A DNA stretch of 42,073 nucleotides, taken from NCBI RefSeq assembly GCF_026013615.1, contig NZ_JAPDPI010000047.1, positions 1 to 42,073 on the forward strand, written 5' to 3'. A model generated the notes under the pieces. It was not told where the DNA came from. It searched no databases and saw only the letters and a program-made list of their open reading frames with translations. Both the position numbers and the translations under genes were made by a program. Source of the DNA: Plebeiibacterium marinum (GTDB lineage Bacteria > Bacteroidota > Bacteroidia > Bacteroidales > Marinilabiliaceae). Positions 17,142-27,118 of this stretch are shown here, piece after piece. Position 1 is the stretch's first letter. Each line of letters begins with the position of its first letter.

Positions 17142-18896
17142 ATGAACAACCTTATATTCTCAACAATAAAACGTATTCTACAAGTATTACCACCCGGGTA
17201 TAAAAAGAAAAGTGCAAAAATGATGATACTTCTTTTTATTAACTCAGTGATGGAACTTTTTGGGTTGGCGGCTTTCCTCCCTCTCTTCTCTGTTATTTTA
17301 CAAGATGGAGTAATTCAAACGCATCCAATAATTAGTAAAGTGTATAATAGTGGGGGTTTTACTAGCGAAAACCAATTTATACTCTTCTTAGCTGGATTTA
17401 TTGTTTTTGCGATAATCTTTAAAAACATAATGAGTCTGTATATACTACGATCACAAGCTAGTTTTTCATTATCATTGTATCAAAACTTTGCCATACGGTT
17501 ACATCAACTATATTACAGAAGAGGCTTTGCCTATTTTAAAAGTACAAATAGTAATGTAATTATGCGTGATGTGAATGTTATCCCTAAATTATTTTCAAAT
17601 AACATTGTATTACCAATTTTTAATTTCCTAAATGAACTATTTGTACTAGGTTTTATAATAGTAAGTTTGGTATTATACGATTGGAAAGCCATTGTATTAT
17701 TAAGTTTTACTATTTTACCAATTTTCCTATTATTCTACAATTGGGTAAAAGGGCGCAGTGCAAAAATTGAACAAGAATCTAATAGAATTCAGCCTCTACT
17801 AGGGAAAAGCATTTTTCAGAGTATTTTTGGATTTATTGATGTGGAAATAACCAATACGCAAAGACAATTTAGAGAAAAAATAAAGTACTATCTAAATAAA
17901 ATGGTTACTTTAAGTATTAAGCGAACTATTTATGCACAAGCGCCTACAAAAGTTATTGAGGCAGGTATGGTTATCACTATTTTTGCTATTACTGCTTATG
18001 GTTTATACTTTATTCCCGAGCGTACCGGACTTGCAGCTCTTTTAGGATTATTTGCCTTGGCTGCGTACCGTATTCTTCCTTCTGTCAATAGAATTATGAT
18101 AGCTCTGATAAGTATTAAGGGTCATCAATTTACTTTTGATACAATTAAAGACATCAAGGGTACTAAGTTTTCAGACATGGATGATAAACCTATATCATTC
18201 GACAAAAGTATTCAATTAGAAAACCTTTGTTTTCGTTTTCCCGATCAAAAAAATAATTTACTCAAAAATATCAACTTTACTATTAACAAGGGTGACAATA
18301 TTGGCTTTATTGGACCATCTGGAGCTGGAAAAACAACTTTAATGAATCTTCTTTTGGGTTTTTGGCAGCCAAACGATGGACAAATTACCGTTGACAATAT
18401 TATTTTGGATAAATCTACCTTAAGACATTGGCGTGATAAAGTTGGTTATGTACAACAAGAAGTTTATATATTAGATGGAACTATTGCTGAAAATATAGCT
18501 TTTGGTGAAAATACAACCGAAATAGACAATAATAAACTGGAACATGCGCTTAAACAAGCCAGCTTATGGGATTTTGTTAATACGCTTGCGAAAAGAGCCA
18601 ATACAATTATTGGCGAACGTGGTGCCAAACTTTCAGGTGGTCAGCGACAACGAATAGGTATTGCCAGAGCTATATACTCTGGAGCTTCTGTACTTTTTTT
18701 TGATGAGGCAACCTCTGCCCTTGATACTCAAACAGAGGAAGAGATTACGGAAAGTATACGACAACTTAGTAATGGAGAATTAACTTTGGTTGTTATAGCA
18801 CATAGAATTAGCACATTAAAGTATTGTGACAAGATAATTGAAATCAACCAAGGTATTATTACAAAAGAAACAAATTACAAAGAAATTAACAAATAA
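17142..18896 (+). CDS. ABC transporter, fused membrane and ATPase domains (PglK/MsbA-like flippase)
   Basis: 584 residues. About six membrane segments lie in the first 320 residues (for example FILFLAGFIVFAIIFK at about 80-95). The ATPase domain has Walker A GPSGAGKTT at about 392-400, the Q-loop GYVQQE, the signature LSGGQRQR at about 495-502 and Walker B VLFFDEATSALD near 515-526, then the H-loop IAHR. PglK-type half-transporters flip undecaprenyl-linked oligosaccharides across the inner membrane. Placed directly before pseB, it probably exports the pseudaminic-acid-containing glycan unit. Lipid A export (MsbA) is less likely given the context. pseB follows after 11 bp. Confidence 0.88.
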   Translation: MNNLIFSTIKRILQVLPPGYKKKSAKMMILLFINSVMELFGLAAFLPLFSVILQDGVIQTHPIISKVYNSGGFTSENQFILFLAGFIVFAIIFKNIMSLYILRSQASFSLSLYQNFAIRLHQLYYRRGFAYFKSTNSNVIMRDVNVIPKLFSNNIVLPIFNFLNELFVLGFIIVSLVLYDWKAIVLLSFTILPIFLLFYNWVKGRSAKIEQESNRIQPLLGKSIFQSIFGFIDVEITNTQRQFREKIKYYLNKMVTLSIKRTIYAQAPTKVIEAGMVITIFAITAYGLYFIPERTGLAALLGLFALAAYRILPSVNRIMIALISIKGHQFTFDTIKDIKGTKFSDMDDKPISFDKSIQLENLCFRFPDQKNNLLKNINFTINKGDNIGFIGPSGAGKTTLMNLLLGFWQPNDGQITVDNIILDKSTLRHWRDKVGYVQQEVYILDGTIAENIAFGENTTEIDNNKLEHALKQASLWDFVNTLAKRANTIIGERGAKLSGGQRQRIGIARAIYSGASVLFFDEATSALDTQTEEEITESIRQLSNGELTLVVIAHRISTLKYCDKIIEINQGIITKETNYKEINK

Positions 18897-18907
18897 GTAT
18901 TTATATC

Positions 18908-19924
18908 ATGGCTTTAAATTATAAATCAGTATTAATTACAGGTGGAACAGGATCTTTTGGTAAAAAATTTACTGAATTAATACTTAAAGATTATCCAGAA
19001 GTAAAGCGAATTGTTATTTATTCAAGAGATGAATTAAAACAATTTGAATTACGCCAGAAATATCCCCCGACACAATATCCTCAATTACGTTTTTTTATTG
19101 GCGATGTTCGTGATAAAGCAAGATTAACAAGAGCTTGCGAGGGAATAGACGTGATTATCCACGCTGCAGCGATTAAACAAGTGGATACCGCAGAATATAA
19201 CCCAACAGAATGCATTCGCACAAATGTGGATGGTGCCGAAAATGTTATAGATGCAGCCTTGTCTTGTGGTGTTAAAAATGTAGTAGCCTTAAGTACAGAC
19301 AAAGCATGTGCACCAATTAACTTATATGGCTCTACTAAACTAACATCAGATAAGTTATTTACCGCTGCAAATAATATTAGCGGATCAAAAGACATACGTT
19401 TTTCTGTTGTTAGATATGGAAATGTTATGGGGTCACGTGGTTCTGTTATTCCGTTCTTTATGAATAAAAGAAAAGAAGGAGTTCTACCTATCACTCATAT
19501 GGAAATGACTCGATTTAACATCTCGTTAGAAGAAGGAGTTCGTCTTGTGTTCTTCTCGATTGAAAATGCCTTAGGTGGGGAAATCTTTGTTCCTAAAATT
19601 CCATCTTATAGAATTACTGATGTTGCCAAAGCAATTGCACCCGAATGTAAATTAAAAGAGGTGGGAATACGTCCAGGTGAAAAATTGCATGAAGAAATGA
19701 TTACGGAGACTGATTCACTAAATACGATTGAGCTCGGCAAATATTATGCAATATTACCTTCTGTATCATATAAGCATACAAAAGAAGATTTTATTAAGCA
19801 TCATAGAGCCAATCCTGTTCCGTTTGGATTTAAATATAACTCAGGAACTAATACAGAGTGGGAAACAGAGGAGACATTAAGAGCAAAAATTAAAACATAC
19901 GTAGATCCAAATTTTACAGTTTGA
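18908..19924 (+). CDS. pseB: UDP-N-acetylglucosamine 4,6-dehydratase (inverting), PseB
   Basis: First enzyme of pseudaminic acid synthesis: UDP-GlcNAc to UDP-2-acetamido-2,6-dideoxy-beta-L-arabino-hexos-4-ulose. An extended short-chain dehydrogenase of 338 residues with NAD motif TGGTGSFG (residues 10-17). The active site region is LSTDKACAPINLYGSTKL, where the dehydratase triad and the Y/K pair lie. IKQVDTAEYNP is typical of the PseB/FlaA1 group. The length is normal. The next five genes complete the pathway in the same direction with overlaps, so this is an operon. Confidence 0.96.
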   Translation: MALNYKSVLITGGTGSFGKKFTELILKDYPEVKRIVIYSRDELKQFELRQKYPPTQYPQLRFFIGDVRDKARLTRACEGIDVIIHAAAIKQVDTAEYNPTECIRTNVDGAENVIDAALSCGVKNVVALSTDKACAPINLYGSTKLTSDKLFTAANNISGSKDIRFSVVRYGNVMGSRGSVIPFFMNKRKEGVLPITHMEMTRFNISLEEGVRLVFFSIENALGGEIFVPKIPSYRITDVAKAIAPECKLKEVGIRPGEKLHEEMITETDSLNTIELGKYYAILPSVSYKHTKEDFIKHHRANPVPFGFKYNSGTNTEWETEETLRAKIKTYVDPNFTV

Positions 19925-19926
19925 TT

Positions 19927-21084
19927 ATGAAGCCAATTTCGTACGGAAGACAATCTATTGCTCAAGAGGATATTGATGCCGTGGTAGAGACATTAAAATC
20001 AGAATACCTAACTCAAGGACCCCAAATAAAAGAATTTGAGGAGAAATTTGCAAAATATGTAGATACTAAATATGCGGTGGCAGTGGCTAACGGAACTGTT
20101 GCATTGCATTTATGTGCAATGGCTTTGGATGTTCAACCTGGAGATAAATGGTTGACAACTCCAATCACATTTGCTGCAAGTGCAAACTGTATAAAATATT
20201 GTGGTGGTGAAATAGAATTTGTTGATATTGATCCTGAAACGTATTGTATTGATATAGATAAAATCGAACAAAAGTTAATTTCTGCACCTGCAGGAACATA
20301 CAAAGGCATTATTCCTGTCGATTTTGCTGGCTATCCTGTTGATATTGAAAAAATATACGCTGTTGCAAAGAAATATGATCTGAAAATAATTGAGGATGCT
20401 TGTCATGCTCCAGGAGGATATTTTATTGATTCTAAAGAAATAAATCAAAAATGTGGTAATAGTCGGTTTGCTGATTTAGCAATATTTTCTTTTCACCCAG
20501 TTAAACATATAGCAACCGGAGAGGGGGGAATGGTAACAACAAACGATAAAGAATTATATGATAAACTTTGCCTTTATAGAACTCATGGAATTACCAAAGA
20601 TGAAAATCTGATGGATGAAAATCATGGAGGTTGGTACTATGAGATGGTCGAATTAGGATATAATTATCGCTTATCAGATATGCAAGCTGCTTTAGGGATA
20701 TCTCAATTGAAACGAGCAGCTGAAGGAGTTTCTCAACGACAAAAAATAGCTGATTCATATACAAAAGCTTTCTCGGAAATTGAAGAAATACAAACTCCTG
20801 TTGTTCCCAAAAATGTTAGCCATGCCTATCATTTATATGTAATTCAGGTTGATGACAGAAAAGGATTATACGAACACCTGAGAGAAGCAAAAATATTTAG
20901 TCAGGTTCATTATATTCCTGTTCATACTATGCCATATTACAAAAAGCAAGGTTGGAAAAAAGGAGATATGCCTGTTGCAGAAGCTTATTACAAAAAGTGT
21001 TTAAGCTTGCCAATGTTCCCGACTTTATCAAATGAGGAACAACAATATGTTATCAATAAGGTAATAGAATTCGTAAGCAAATGA
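19927..21084 (+). CDS. pseC: UDP-4-amino-4,6-dideoxy-N-acetyl-beta-L-altrosamine transaminase, PseC
   Basis: A PLP-dependent aminotransferase of the DegT/DnrJ/EryC1 family that adds the 4-amino group to the PseB product. 385 residues from the ATG at 19927; a TTG at 19921 in the same frame is the less likely start. The PLP-binding lysine is K193 in FHPVKHIATGEGG. The N-terminal SYGRQSIAQEDIDAV and EDACHAPGG fit PseC. The start lies 2 bp after the pseB stop, and the end overlaps pseF by 4 bp (ATGA), so translation is coupled. Confidence 0.95.
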   Translation: MKPISYGRQSIAQEDIDAVVETLKSEYLTQGPQIKEFEEKFAKYVDTKYAVAVANGTVALHLCAMALDVQPGDKWLTTPITFAASANCIKYCGGEIEFVDIDPETYCIDIDKIEQKLISAPAGTYKGIIPVDFAGYPVDIEKIYAVAKKYDLKIIEDACHAPGGYFIDSKEINQKCGNSRFADLAIFSFHPVKHIATGEGGMVTTNDKELYDKLCLYRTHGITKDENLMDENHGGWYYEMVELGYNYRLSDMQAALGISQLKRAAEGVSQRQKIADSYTKAFSEIEEIQTPVVPKNVSHAYHLYVIQVDDRKGLYEHLREAKIFSQVHYIPVHTMPYYKKQGWKKGDMPVAEAYYKKCLSLPMFPTLSNEEQQYVINKVIEFVSK

Positions 21085-21773
21085 ATAAGTCAATCGCAAT
21101 AATACCTGCTCGTGGCGGAAGTAAGCGGATACCGCGAAAAAACATAAAAGAGTTTTGTGGGAAACCCATTATTGCATACTCAATTGAAGCAGCATTGCAA
21201 TCAAATCTTTTTGATATTGTAATGGTTTCAACCGACGATGAAGAAATCGCTGAAGTCGCAAAGAGCTTTGGAGCTCAGGTTCCATTCTTCAGATCAGAAG
21301 ATAGTGCTAACGATTATGCACCTTTAGCAGTTGTTGTTGAAGAAGTTTTACAATCATTCGCAGAAATAGGTGAGACTTTCGACTCGTTTTGTTGTATTCT
21401 GCCAACTGCTCCATTTATAAATGCTGATTTTTTAATATCTGCTTACGATAAATTAAGTAAGACTGATTGTACTGCAGTTTTTCCGGTTGCACAGTTTTCT
21501 TACCCTATACAACGAGCTTTGCATTTCGATGAAAATAGAATCAAGATGATTCACCCTGAAAATATGCAAGCTCGCTCTCAGGATTTGGAAGATACATTCC
21601 ATGATGCTGGTCAGTTCTATTTCTTAAAAACAGATGCTTTTTTGAAAGAGAAGGTGTTGTTTACAAAAAATGCCTCATCTGTAATTTTGCCGGAATTGAT
21701 GGTTCAGGATATTGATACAGAGGTTGATTGGCAAATAGCAGAATTAAAGTATAAACTCGTAAATGAGCAATAA
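21081..21773 (+). CDS. pseF: Pseudaminic acid cytidylyltransferase, PseF
   Basis: Activates pseudaminic acid with CTP to CMP-pseudaminic acid. 230 residues of the CMP-sialate synthetase superfamily. The nucleotide-binding N-terminus is AIIPARGGSKRIPRKNI. The signature MQARSQDLEDTFHDAGQFYF distinguishes PseF from NeuA. The start overlaps the pseC end by 4 bp, and the end overlaps pseG by 11 bp. The product is the donor for the pseudaminyl transferase, which should be encoded near by (see 24307 and 25619). Confidence 0.94.
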   Translation: MNKSIAIIPARGGSKRIPRKNIKEFCGKPIIAYSIEAALQSNLFDIVMVSTDDEEIAEVAKSFGAQVPFFRSEDSANDYAPLAVVVEEVLQSFAEIGETFDSFCCILPTAPFINADFLISAYDKLSKTDCTAVFPVAQFSYPIQRALHFDENRIKMIHPENMQARSQDLEDTFHDAGQFYFLKTDAFLKEKVLFTKNASSVILPELMVQDIDTEVDWQIAELKYKLVNEQ

Positions 21774-22770
21774 TAAAAGAACAGTATATCTCAGAGTTGA
21801 TGGAAGTAAAGTAATAGGATATGGGCATATATTCCGTTGTATTGCTTTAGCTCAGATGTTAAACACTGAGTTTAACTGCATTTTCGCAACTCGCATCTTT
21901 GATTCATTTCTAAAAAATACAATTTCACAAGTAGGATTTGACATTATTGAATTACAGCAAGATGAATCTCATTATAGTGAATTTTTAGATAAGTTAGCAG
22001 GTGATGAGATTGTTGTTCTTGATAATTACTTTTTTGAGACGTCGTACCAGATAGATATAAAACAAAAAGGCTGCAAATTAGTTTGTATTGATGACATTCA
22101 CAACAAACACTATACTGCAGATATTGTTATTAATCATTCAGAAGGGATAAACCAAGAATCTTATTCTATAGAAAAATACACAAAGCTTTTATTGGGATAT
22201 AAATATACTTTATTACGTCCAGAGTTTTTAGAAGCTTCCAAACAAGAGAAAATAATCTCGAATAAAAAGAAGGATGTATTAATCAGTTTAGGGGGAACAG
22301 ATCCTGAAGATTTAATAATAAAGATTGTAAATACATTCTTGAAACATCCTATTATTAATTCGATTTCTTTAATTTCAAAAATAGATTGTAGTAAATTTGA
22401 CAATCCAGACAATAAAGAAATAAAAGAATATTGGGAATTAAATGCCTCTGAATTATATAATACAATGTTAAATTCAGATATTGGATTTCTCCCTGCAAGT
22501 ACTATTTCTGTAGAAGCATGTGCATGTAAATTGCCGTTTATCGGAGGTTGGTTTGTCGATAATCAGGTAAATATTTATAGAGCCATTATTAATAAAGGAT
22601 TAGCTCTTGGGATAGGAAATATCAATGAACTGAGCGTAGGAGAATTATATAAAGCAATTTCTGATATTTCAATACATGAAAATGCAACAAGAATAGCTTC
22701 TCATCAATCAAGAGTTATTGATGGAAATTCAGGTGCCAGAATATTAAAAGCATTCAAACAAATATGTTAA
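21763..22770 (+). CDS. pseG: UDP-2,4-diacetamido-2,4,6-trideoxy-beta-L-altropyranose hydrolase, PseG
   Basis: Removes UDP from the PseH product to give the free 2,4-diacetamido sugar. 335 residues of the GT-B-like PseG family. The N-terminal motif is GYGHIFRCIALAQML, with the GHxxR arrangement of the family; VCIDDIHNKHYTADIVINH lies in the middle and LISLGGTDPED before the C-terminal half. In some bacteria PseG is fused to the acetyltransferase; here the two are separate but overlap (TAATG). Confidence 0.92.
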   Translation: MSNNKRTVYLRVDGSKVIGYGHIFRCIALAQMLNTEFNCIFATRIFDSFLKNTISQVGFDIIELQQDESHYSEFLDKLAGDEIVVLDNYFFETSYQIDIKQKGCKLVCIDDIHNKHYTADIVINHSEGINQESYSIEKYTKLLLGYKYTLLRPEFLEASKQEKIISNKKKDVLISLGGTDPEDLIIKIVNTFLKHPIINSISLISKIDCSKFDNPDNKEIKEYWELNASELYNTMLNSDIGFLPASTISVEACACKLPFIGGWFVDNQVNIYRAIINKGLALGIGNINELSVGELYKAISDISIHENATRIASHQSRVIDGNSGARILKAFKQIC

Positions 22771-23231
22771 TGACCGAATTATCATACAGACGAGCAACTA
22801 TTGGTGATGCTAAATTATTATACGAATGGGCTAATGAACCATTGGTTCGTAAAGCATCGTTTTATTCCGATACTATAATTTGGGAGAATCATGTTGCTTG
22901 GTTCAAAAGAAAGTTGAAAGATTCTAATGCTCAAATATTAATATTTGAAAGCGAAAACAGAGCTGCCGGACAAGTCAGAATTGAAAATGGAGAAGAAGCG
23001 ATTATTGGTATTTCTATAGACGAATATTTCAGAGGGAAAAAACTTGCTCCTATGATACTGAAAATGTCCTGTAAAGAATTTTGGAAAAACAATAATAATC
23101 CAGTTTTTGCATATATTAAAACAGACAATACTGCTTCTGTAAAATCGTTTAAAAAAGCAGGTTTTAAGTTCGAACGAAACGATTGTGTTAATGGGAATGA
23201 TTGTTTTGTATATAAAGTTAAAAACTATTAA
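22764..23231 (+). CDS. pseH: UDP-4-amino-sugar N-acetyltransferase, PseH
   Basis: A GNAT-fold acetyltransferase of 155 residues that acetylates the 4-amino group of the PseC product using acetyl-CoA. YRRATIGDAKLLYEWANEP at the start and IGISIDEYFRGKKLAPMIL as the CoA-binding part are typical. A second ATG at 22770 overlaps the pseG stop (TAATG) and may be the true start. Its place between pseG and pseI supports the call more than sequence alone. Confidence 0.9.
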   Translation: MLMTELSYRRATIGDAKLLYEWANEPLVRKASFYSDTIIWENHVAWFKRKLKDSNAQILIFESENRAAGQVRIENGEEAIIGISIDEYFRGKKLAPMILKMSCKEFWKNNNNPVFAYIKTDNTASVKSFKKAGFKFERNDCVNGNDCFVYKVKNY

Positions 23232-23254
23232 TGAAAAAACTTTAATTATAAAAT

Positions 23255-24298
23255 ATGCAAATTGGAGATTTCAATATCAATTCAGGAAAGACTTTCATTA
23301 TAGCTGAATTATCAGCTAATCATGGACATGATATCAATATTGCCATAGAAACCATTCGAGCAGCAAAACGTACCGGAGCAGATGCAATAAAACTACAAAC
23401 ATATACTCCTGATACCTTAACGATTGATTGTGACAATGAGTATTTTCAGGAATTGCTAAAAGGAACAATTTGGGAAGGTAAAAAATTTTACGATTTGTAT
23501 AAAGAAGCTTACTTACCATGGGAGTGGCATGAGACGCTTTTCTCTGTGGCAAAAGAAGAAGGGCTAATCTGTTTTTCATCTCCATTTGATAAAACAGCAG
23601 TTGATTTTCTTGAACAGTTTAATCCTCCGGCATATAAAATTGCATCGTTTGAAATTCAGGATATCCCATTGATAGAATACACGGCTTCTAAAATGAAACC
23701 AATTATTATCTCTACAGGAATGGCAGAAAAAGAAGATATTGCTTTAGCTGTTGAAACATGTCGTAATGTTGGGAATAACGATATAATACTTTTAAAATGT
23801 ACATCATCATATCCTGCCCCAATTGAAGAAGCCAATCTTGCAACAATTCCCGATTTAAAAAAAATATTTGGCGTTGAAGTCGGACTTTCTGATCATACAA
23901 TGGGATTTATAGCTCCTGTTACAGCTACATGTCTTGGCGCACAGGTTATTGAAAAACATTTTATTCTCGATAAATCTATAGGAGGACCTGATGCTCCTTT
24001 CTCCCTCGATGAAAAGGAATTTACAGATATGGTTGCTGCTGTTCGGCAAGCGGAAAGCGCAATTGGTAAAGTAAATTATGAATTAACTGAAAAAGCTCAA
24101 CAGAATAAAAAATTTGGACGATCACTTTTCGTTGTAAAAGACATAAAAAGAGGTGATGTCTTTACAGAAGAAAATATTCGTTCCATTCGTCCATATTACG
24201 GATTACATCCAAAGTACTTAAAAGAGATTATTGGCCAAATTTCAAATATTGATATAAAAAAAGGAACCCCATTATCCTATAAGCTAACACGCAAATAA
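23255..24298 (+). CDS. pseI: Pseudaminic acid synthase, PseI
   Basis: Condenses the 2,4-diacetamido sugar from PseG with phosphoenolpyruvate to give pseudaminic acid. 347 residues: a NeuB-type TIM barrel (IIAELSANHGHDINIA; DAIKLQTYTPDTLT; GLSDHTMG; EKHFILDK) and a C-terminal SAF antifreeze-like domain (FGRSLFVVKDIKRGDVFTE). The arrangement is that of sialic acid synthases; the surrounding pse genes fix the substrate. It lies 23 bp after pseH, with the next gene 8 bp further on. All six pse enzymes are thus present. Confidence 0.95.
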   Translation: MQIGDFNINSGKTFIIAELSANHGHDINIAIETIRAAKRTGADAIKLQTYTPDTLTIDCDNEYFQELLKGTIWEGKKFYDLYKEAYLPWEWHETLFSVAKEEGLICFSSPFDKTAVDFLEQFNPPAYKIASFEIQDIPLIEYTASKMKPIIISTGMAEKEDIALAVETCRNVGNNDIILLKCTSSYPAPIEEANLATIPDLKKIFGVEVGLSDHTMGFIAPVTATCLGAQVIEKHFILDKSIGGPDAPFSLDEKEFTDMVAAVRQAESAIGKVNYELTEKAQQNKKFGRSLFVVKDIKRGDVFTEENIRSIRPYYGLHPKYLKEIIGQISNIDIKKGTPLSYKLTRK

Positions 24299-24306
24299 TT
24301 CCATAT

Positions 24307-25617
24307 ATGATAGATATTTTAAATCTTGAATGGTATTCTGGTGCAAGACGAGATAACTATATTTCAACATTAATCTGCAATTATCTAAATCTTTGTGGAT
24401 ACAATGTATTGAGAGGTTGCATATTTGAGGGTAAACAACTTATTTATAAAAATAGACCAAGAATAGTATTTCTTGCAAATGGAATCGGAGCTCCTGAAAA
24501 TATAAGCATTGTTAAATTTGCAAAATCATTTGGTTGCATGGTTATTACTGGAACCTCTGAAGGTAATATAAAAGAATTTGCAGTTGAACAAATGTTTTGG
24601 GGATGGAATAAGAAAAAGATCCTTATAGAAGATATAAATTTGCAATGGACATTTAGAGCAAAAAAACTGATTACTACCCAATACCCACACCTTGAACAAT
24701 ACATAAAAGTATGTGGTGGTATTGGTTTTGATCTTTATAAGTTAAAATCTAATACCAAGAAAGTTAAAAGACTGGTTAAAGACGGATTAAACATTCCCAA
24801 AAACAAACCTCTAATTGGTTTTGCTTGTTGGGATTTTGGAATTTTGTATCCTCAAGACCATAGATTTAAAATTACAAAAAAACACTACTCTCAAGATCAA
24901 ATAATTAGATTTCAAGAAGATGGAAAAAAACTAAATAAGATCCTCTACAGTATTATTAATAGTAATCCTCAATATTATTTTCTTATAAAAGAACATCCAG
25001 GTTCTTTATTGGGAGACAAGGCTTCTGCTATAGAAGGTTTGAGAGGATTGGATAACGTAATAATTTTAAAAAATGAAGAGTCAATTGAAAATTGTATCAA
25101 AGCTAGTGATATCTGGTTAGGTTATGAAACAACTACGTGTCTAGAAGCTTGGTTATGTGGGTTAAATACTATATTGATTAATCCATCAGGTTCTGATTTT
25201 AAAAGAGATCAATTATATAAGGGTTCTGTTATAGTTAATACATATAAGGACTTAAATGCAATTTTAAAGAAGTTCTTTTCCTCTCCCACCCAAACACTTC
25301 CTGAGTTTCAATCTTTAGCTAATGTTAGAACAAGGGAGATTGAAAATGTAATACAATGGACTGATGGTTTAAATCATAAACGAGCAGGTGATTATATAGT
25401 TGAATTACTTAAAAATGGAAAAAACAACCTTAACTCATACAGACCTGATATTCTTTATCAAGTAATAAAAGAATTTGCGATAAACAATAAGCTATTAGGA
25501 TCTATAATTAATAAAGGACGTCATGCCTTTGTTGCAAACAAACTGAAAGCTTTTAGCCATTATGAACTAAACAGTTTAGAAAAGGAACTGATGATTTATC
25601 AAAAACAACTATATTGA
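24307..25617 (+). CDS. Surface carbohydrate biosynthesis protein, candidate glycosyltransferase
   Basis: 436 residues without membrane segments. It resembles the surface-carbohydrate (TIGR04396-like) GT-B proteins, with an N-terminal half opening ILNLEWYSGARRDNYIST and a C-terminal nucleotide-binding half. The middle part has VCGGIGFDLYKL in the place of the family's GNPRFD segment, and FLIKEHPGS. KASDIWLGYETTTCLEAWLCG looks like the C-terminal donor-binding region. The family is poorly characterised. Standing directly after pseI, it is a candidate for transfer of pseudaminic acid, but a role in another linkage is equally possible. Confidence 0.6.
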   Translation: MIDILNLEWYSGARRDNYISTLICNYLNLCGYNVLRGCIFEGKQLIYKNRPRIVFLANGIGAPENISIVKFAKSFGCMVITGTSEGNIKEFAVEQMFWGWNKKKILIEDINLQWTFRAKKLITTQYPHLEQYIKVCGGIGFDLYKLKSNTKKVKRLVKDGLNIPKNKPLIGFACWDFGILYPQDHRFKITKKHYSQDQIIRFQEDGKKLNKILYSIINSNPQYYFLIKEHPGSLLGDKASAIEGLRGLDNVIILKNEESIENCIKASDIWLGYETTTCLEAWLCGLNTILINPSGSDFKRDQLYKGSVIVNTYKDLNAILKKFFSSPTQTLPEFQSLANVRTREIENVIQWTDGLNHKRAGDYIVELLKNGKNNLNSYRPDILYQVIKEFAINNKLLGSIINKGRHAFVANKLKAFSHYELNSLEKELMIYQKQLY

Positions 25618-25618
25618 A

Positions 25619-27118
25619 ATGAATATAGCAGCAATAAATTTCTATCACCCATATCAAAAAGAAGCTATTGAATTAATATTGGATAAACTTGATGTTAAAA
25701 TATTTTACCAATTCACTTACCCTCAACTAATAATAGAAAATACACAAGTCGATATACAAACTTATGATCTTTTTGCCCTTTACTTCCCGTTACACATTGA
25801 TGATTACTACAAATCTATTCCATTAGTAAATAATACAGAGGTATTAAAGTACATCCAATCCCTGAATCAAGAAACTAATATCTATCAAATGATGGATAGA
25901 TTAGTTCATCCCGATTCTGTATTCTTTCTTAAAACATATTCAAAATCCAATATTTTACAGAGATATATAAGCGATCCTGATTACTTCAATAAGTATATTA
26001 GTTCTTTATCATTGGACGAAAAAATGTTAACACTAAAGTATTATATCTCTTTCTGGACCAATTTCTATCTATCTAGTAAACTTGATACAATACTATTTCA
26101 AGAAGCTCCATCAATGCCGTTTGATTTTGTTGGATATCTTGTTGCACATTATTTTAAGATTAAAACAATTTTACCGGAGCACACTCCAATACCCGGAATG
26201 CGAGTATTCATAAAGAATATCGATGAACATGCCGTGCAATTAAACGAGTACATACAAAACATGGGTGATATGAATGATAAAAAATTCTTATCCCTATTAA
26301 ATCCAGAATTTAAGAAAGAAATTGAAAGAGTATATTATAAACAACACTATAAGCAACAACCATATTATATGTCTGGTATTAAATTCAGTAAAATTAGGAA
26401 AGCTCCTAATATATTGAATATATTTAGAAATCTTAACATTGATTACTTTTACGCAAAACTCAAAAAGATCACTAACCAATATTCTCAAGATAATTTTATC
26501 AGGCAACATTATAATAAACTAGCTAATACAAATCTTGATTTAAGTAAAAAGTTTATATATTTTCCTTTACATTTACAACCAGAAAAGACAACACATCCAC
26601 TTGGTGGAATTTTCGCAGATCAATTAAATGCCCTAACTTTATTGTCTGAAACTTTACCAAAAGATGTATTTATATATATTAAAGAAAATCCCAAACAAAC
26701 TTCAGCATTCAGAACATCTCATTTTTATAATTACATTTCAAAGCTTAAAAATATTGAGCTCATACCAATCTCATTCGATACATTCAAATTGATAGATGAA
26801 TGTATTGCTGTTGCCACAATTACAGGTACAGCTGCATGGGAAGGATTGTGGAGAGAAAAACCAGCACTTTTATTTGGCAGTTCATGCCTCAATTACTGTA
26901 ATGGCGTATACAAAATTAATACTAAGAATGATCTTGAATTTTTCTGGAAAAACCATCATAAGTTAAAAATTAATATTAGTGAATTAAAAAAATTCACATT
27001 ATCACTCCAAAACATTACATATAGTTTACCCTATTATTATGCTTATGAACAAGATAAAGCAACTTGGATAGATGAATATTTTAAAGGTTATTCAGGTTTA
27101 ATGATGGAAAACAAATGA
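25619..27118 (+). CDS. KpsS/capsule-synthesis-like protein (PF05159-type), candidate pseudaminyl transferase
   Basis: 499 residues, no membrane segments. The C-terminal half carries FPLHLQPEKTTHPLGGIF, YIKENPKQ and TITGTAAWEGLWREKPALLFG, the pattern of the KpsC/KpsS capsule synthesis family. Those enzymes transfer nonulosonic-type sugars (Kdo), and related proteins in other capsule loci have been linked to pseudaminic acid. The gene starts 1 bp after the previous stop and overlaps the next by 4 bp. I infer, but cannot show, that it uses CMP-pseudaminic acid as donor. Confidence 0.65.
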   Translation: MNIAAINFYHPYQKEAIELILDKLDVKIFYQFTYPQLIIENTQVDIQTYDLFALYFPLHIDDYYKSIPLVNNTEVLKYIQSLNQETNIYQMMDRLVHPDSVFFLKTYSKSNILQRYISDPDYFNKYISSLSLDEKMLTLKYYISFWTNFYLSSKLDTILFQEAPSMPFDFVGYLVAHYFKIKTILPEHTPIPGMRVFIKNIDEHAVQLNEYIQNMGDMNDKKFLSLLNPEFKKEIERVYYKQHYKQQPYYMSGIKFSKIRKAPNILNIFRNLNIDYFYAKLKKITNQYSQDNFIRQHYNKLANTNLDLSKKFIYFPLHLQPEKTTHPLGGIFADQLNALTLLSETLPKDVFIYIKENPKQTSAFRTSHFYNYISKLKNIELIPISFDTFKLIDECIAVATITGTAAWEGLWREKPALLFGSSCLNYCNGVYKINTKNDLEFFWKNHHKLKINISELKKFTLSLQNITYSLPYYYAYEQDKATWIDEYFKGYSGLMMENK

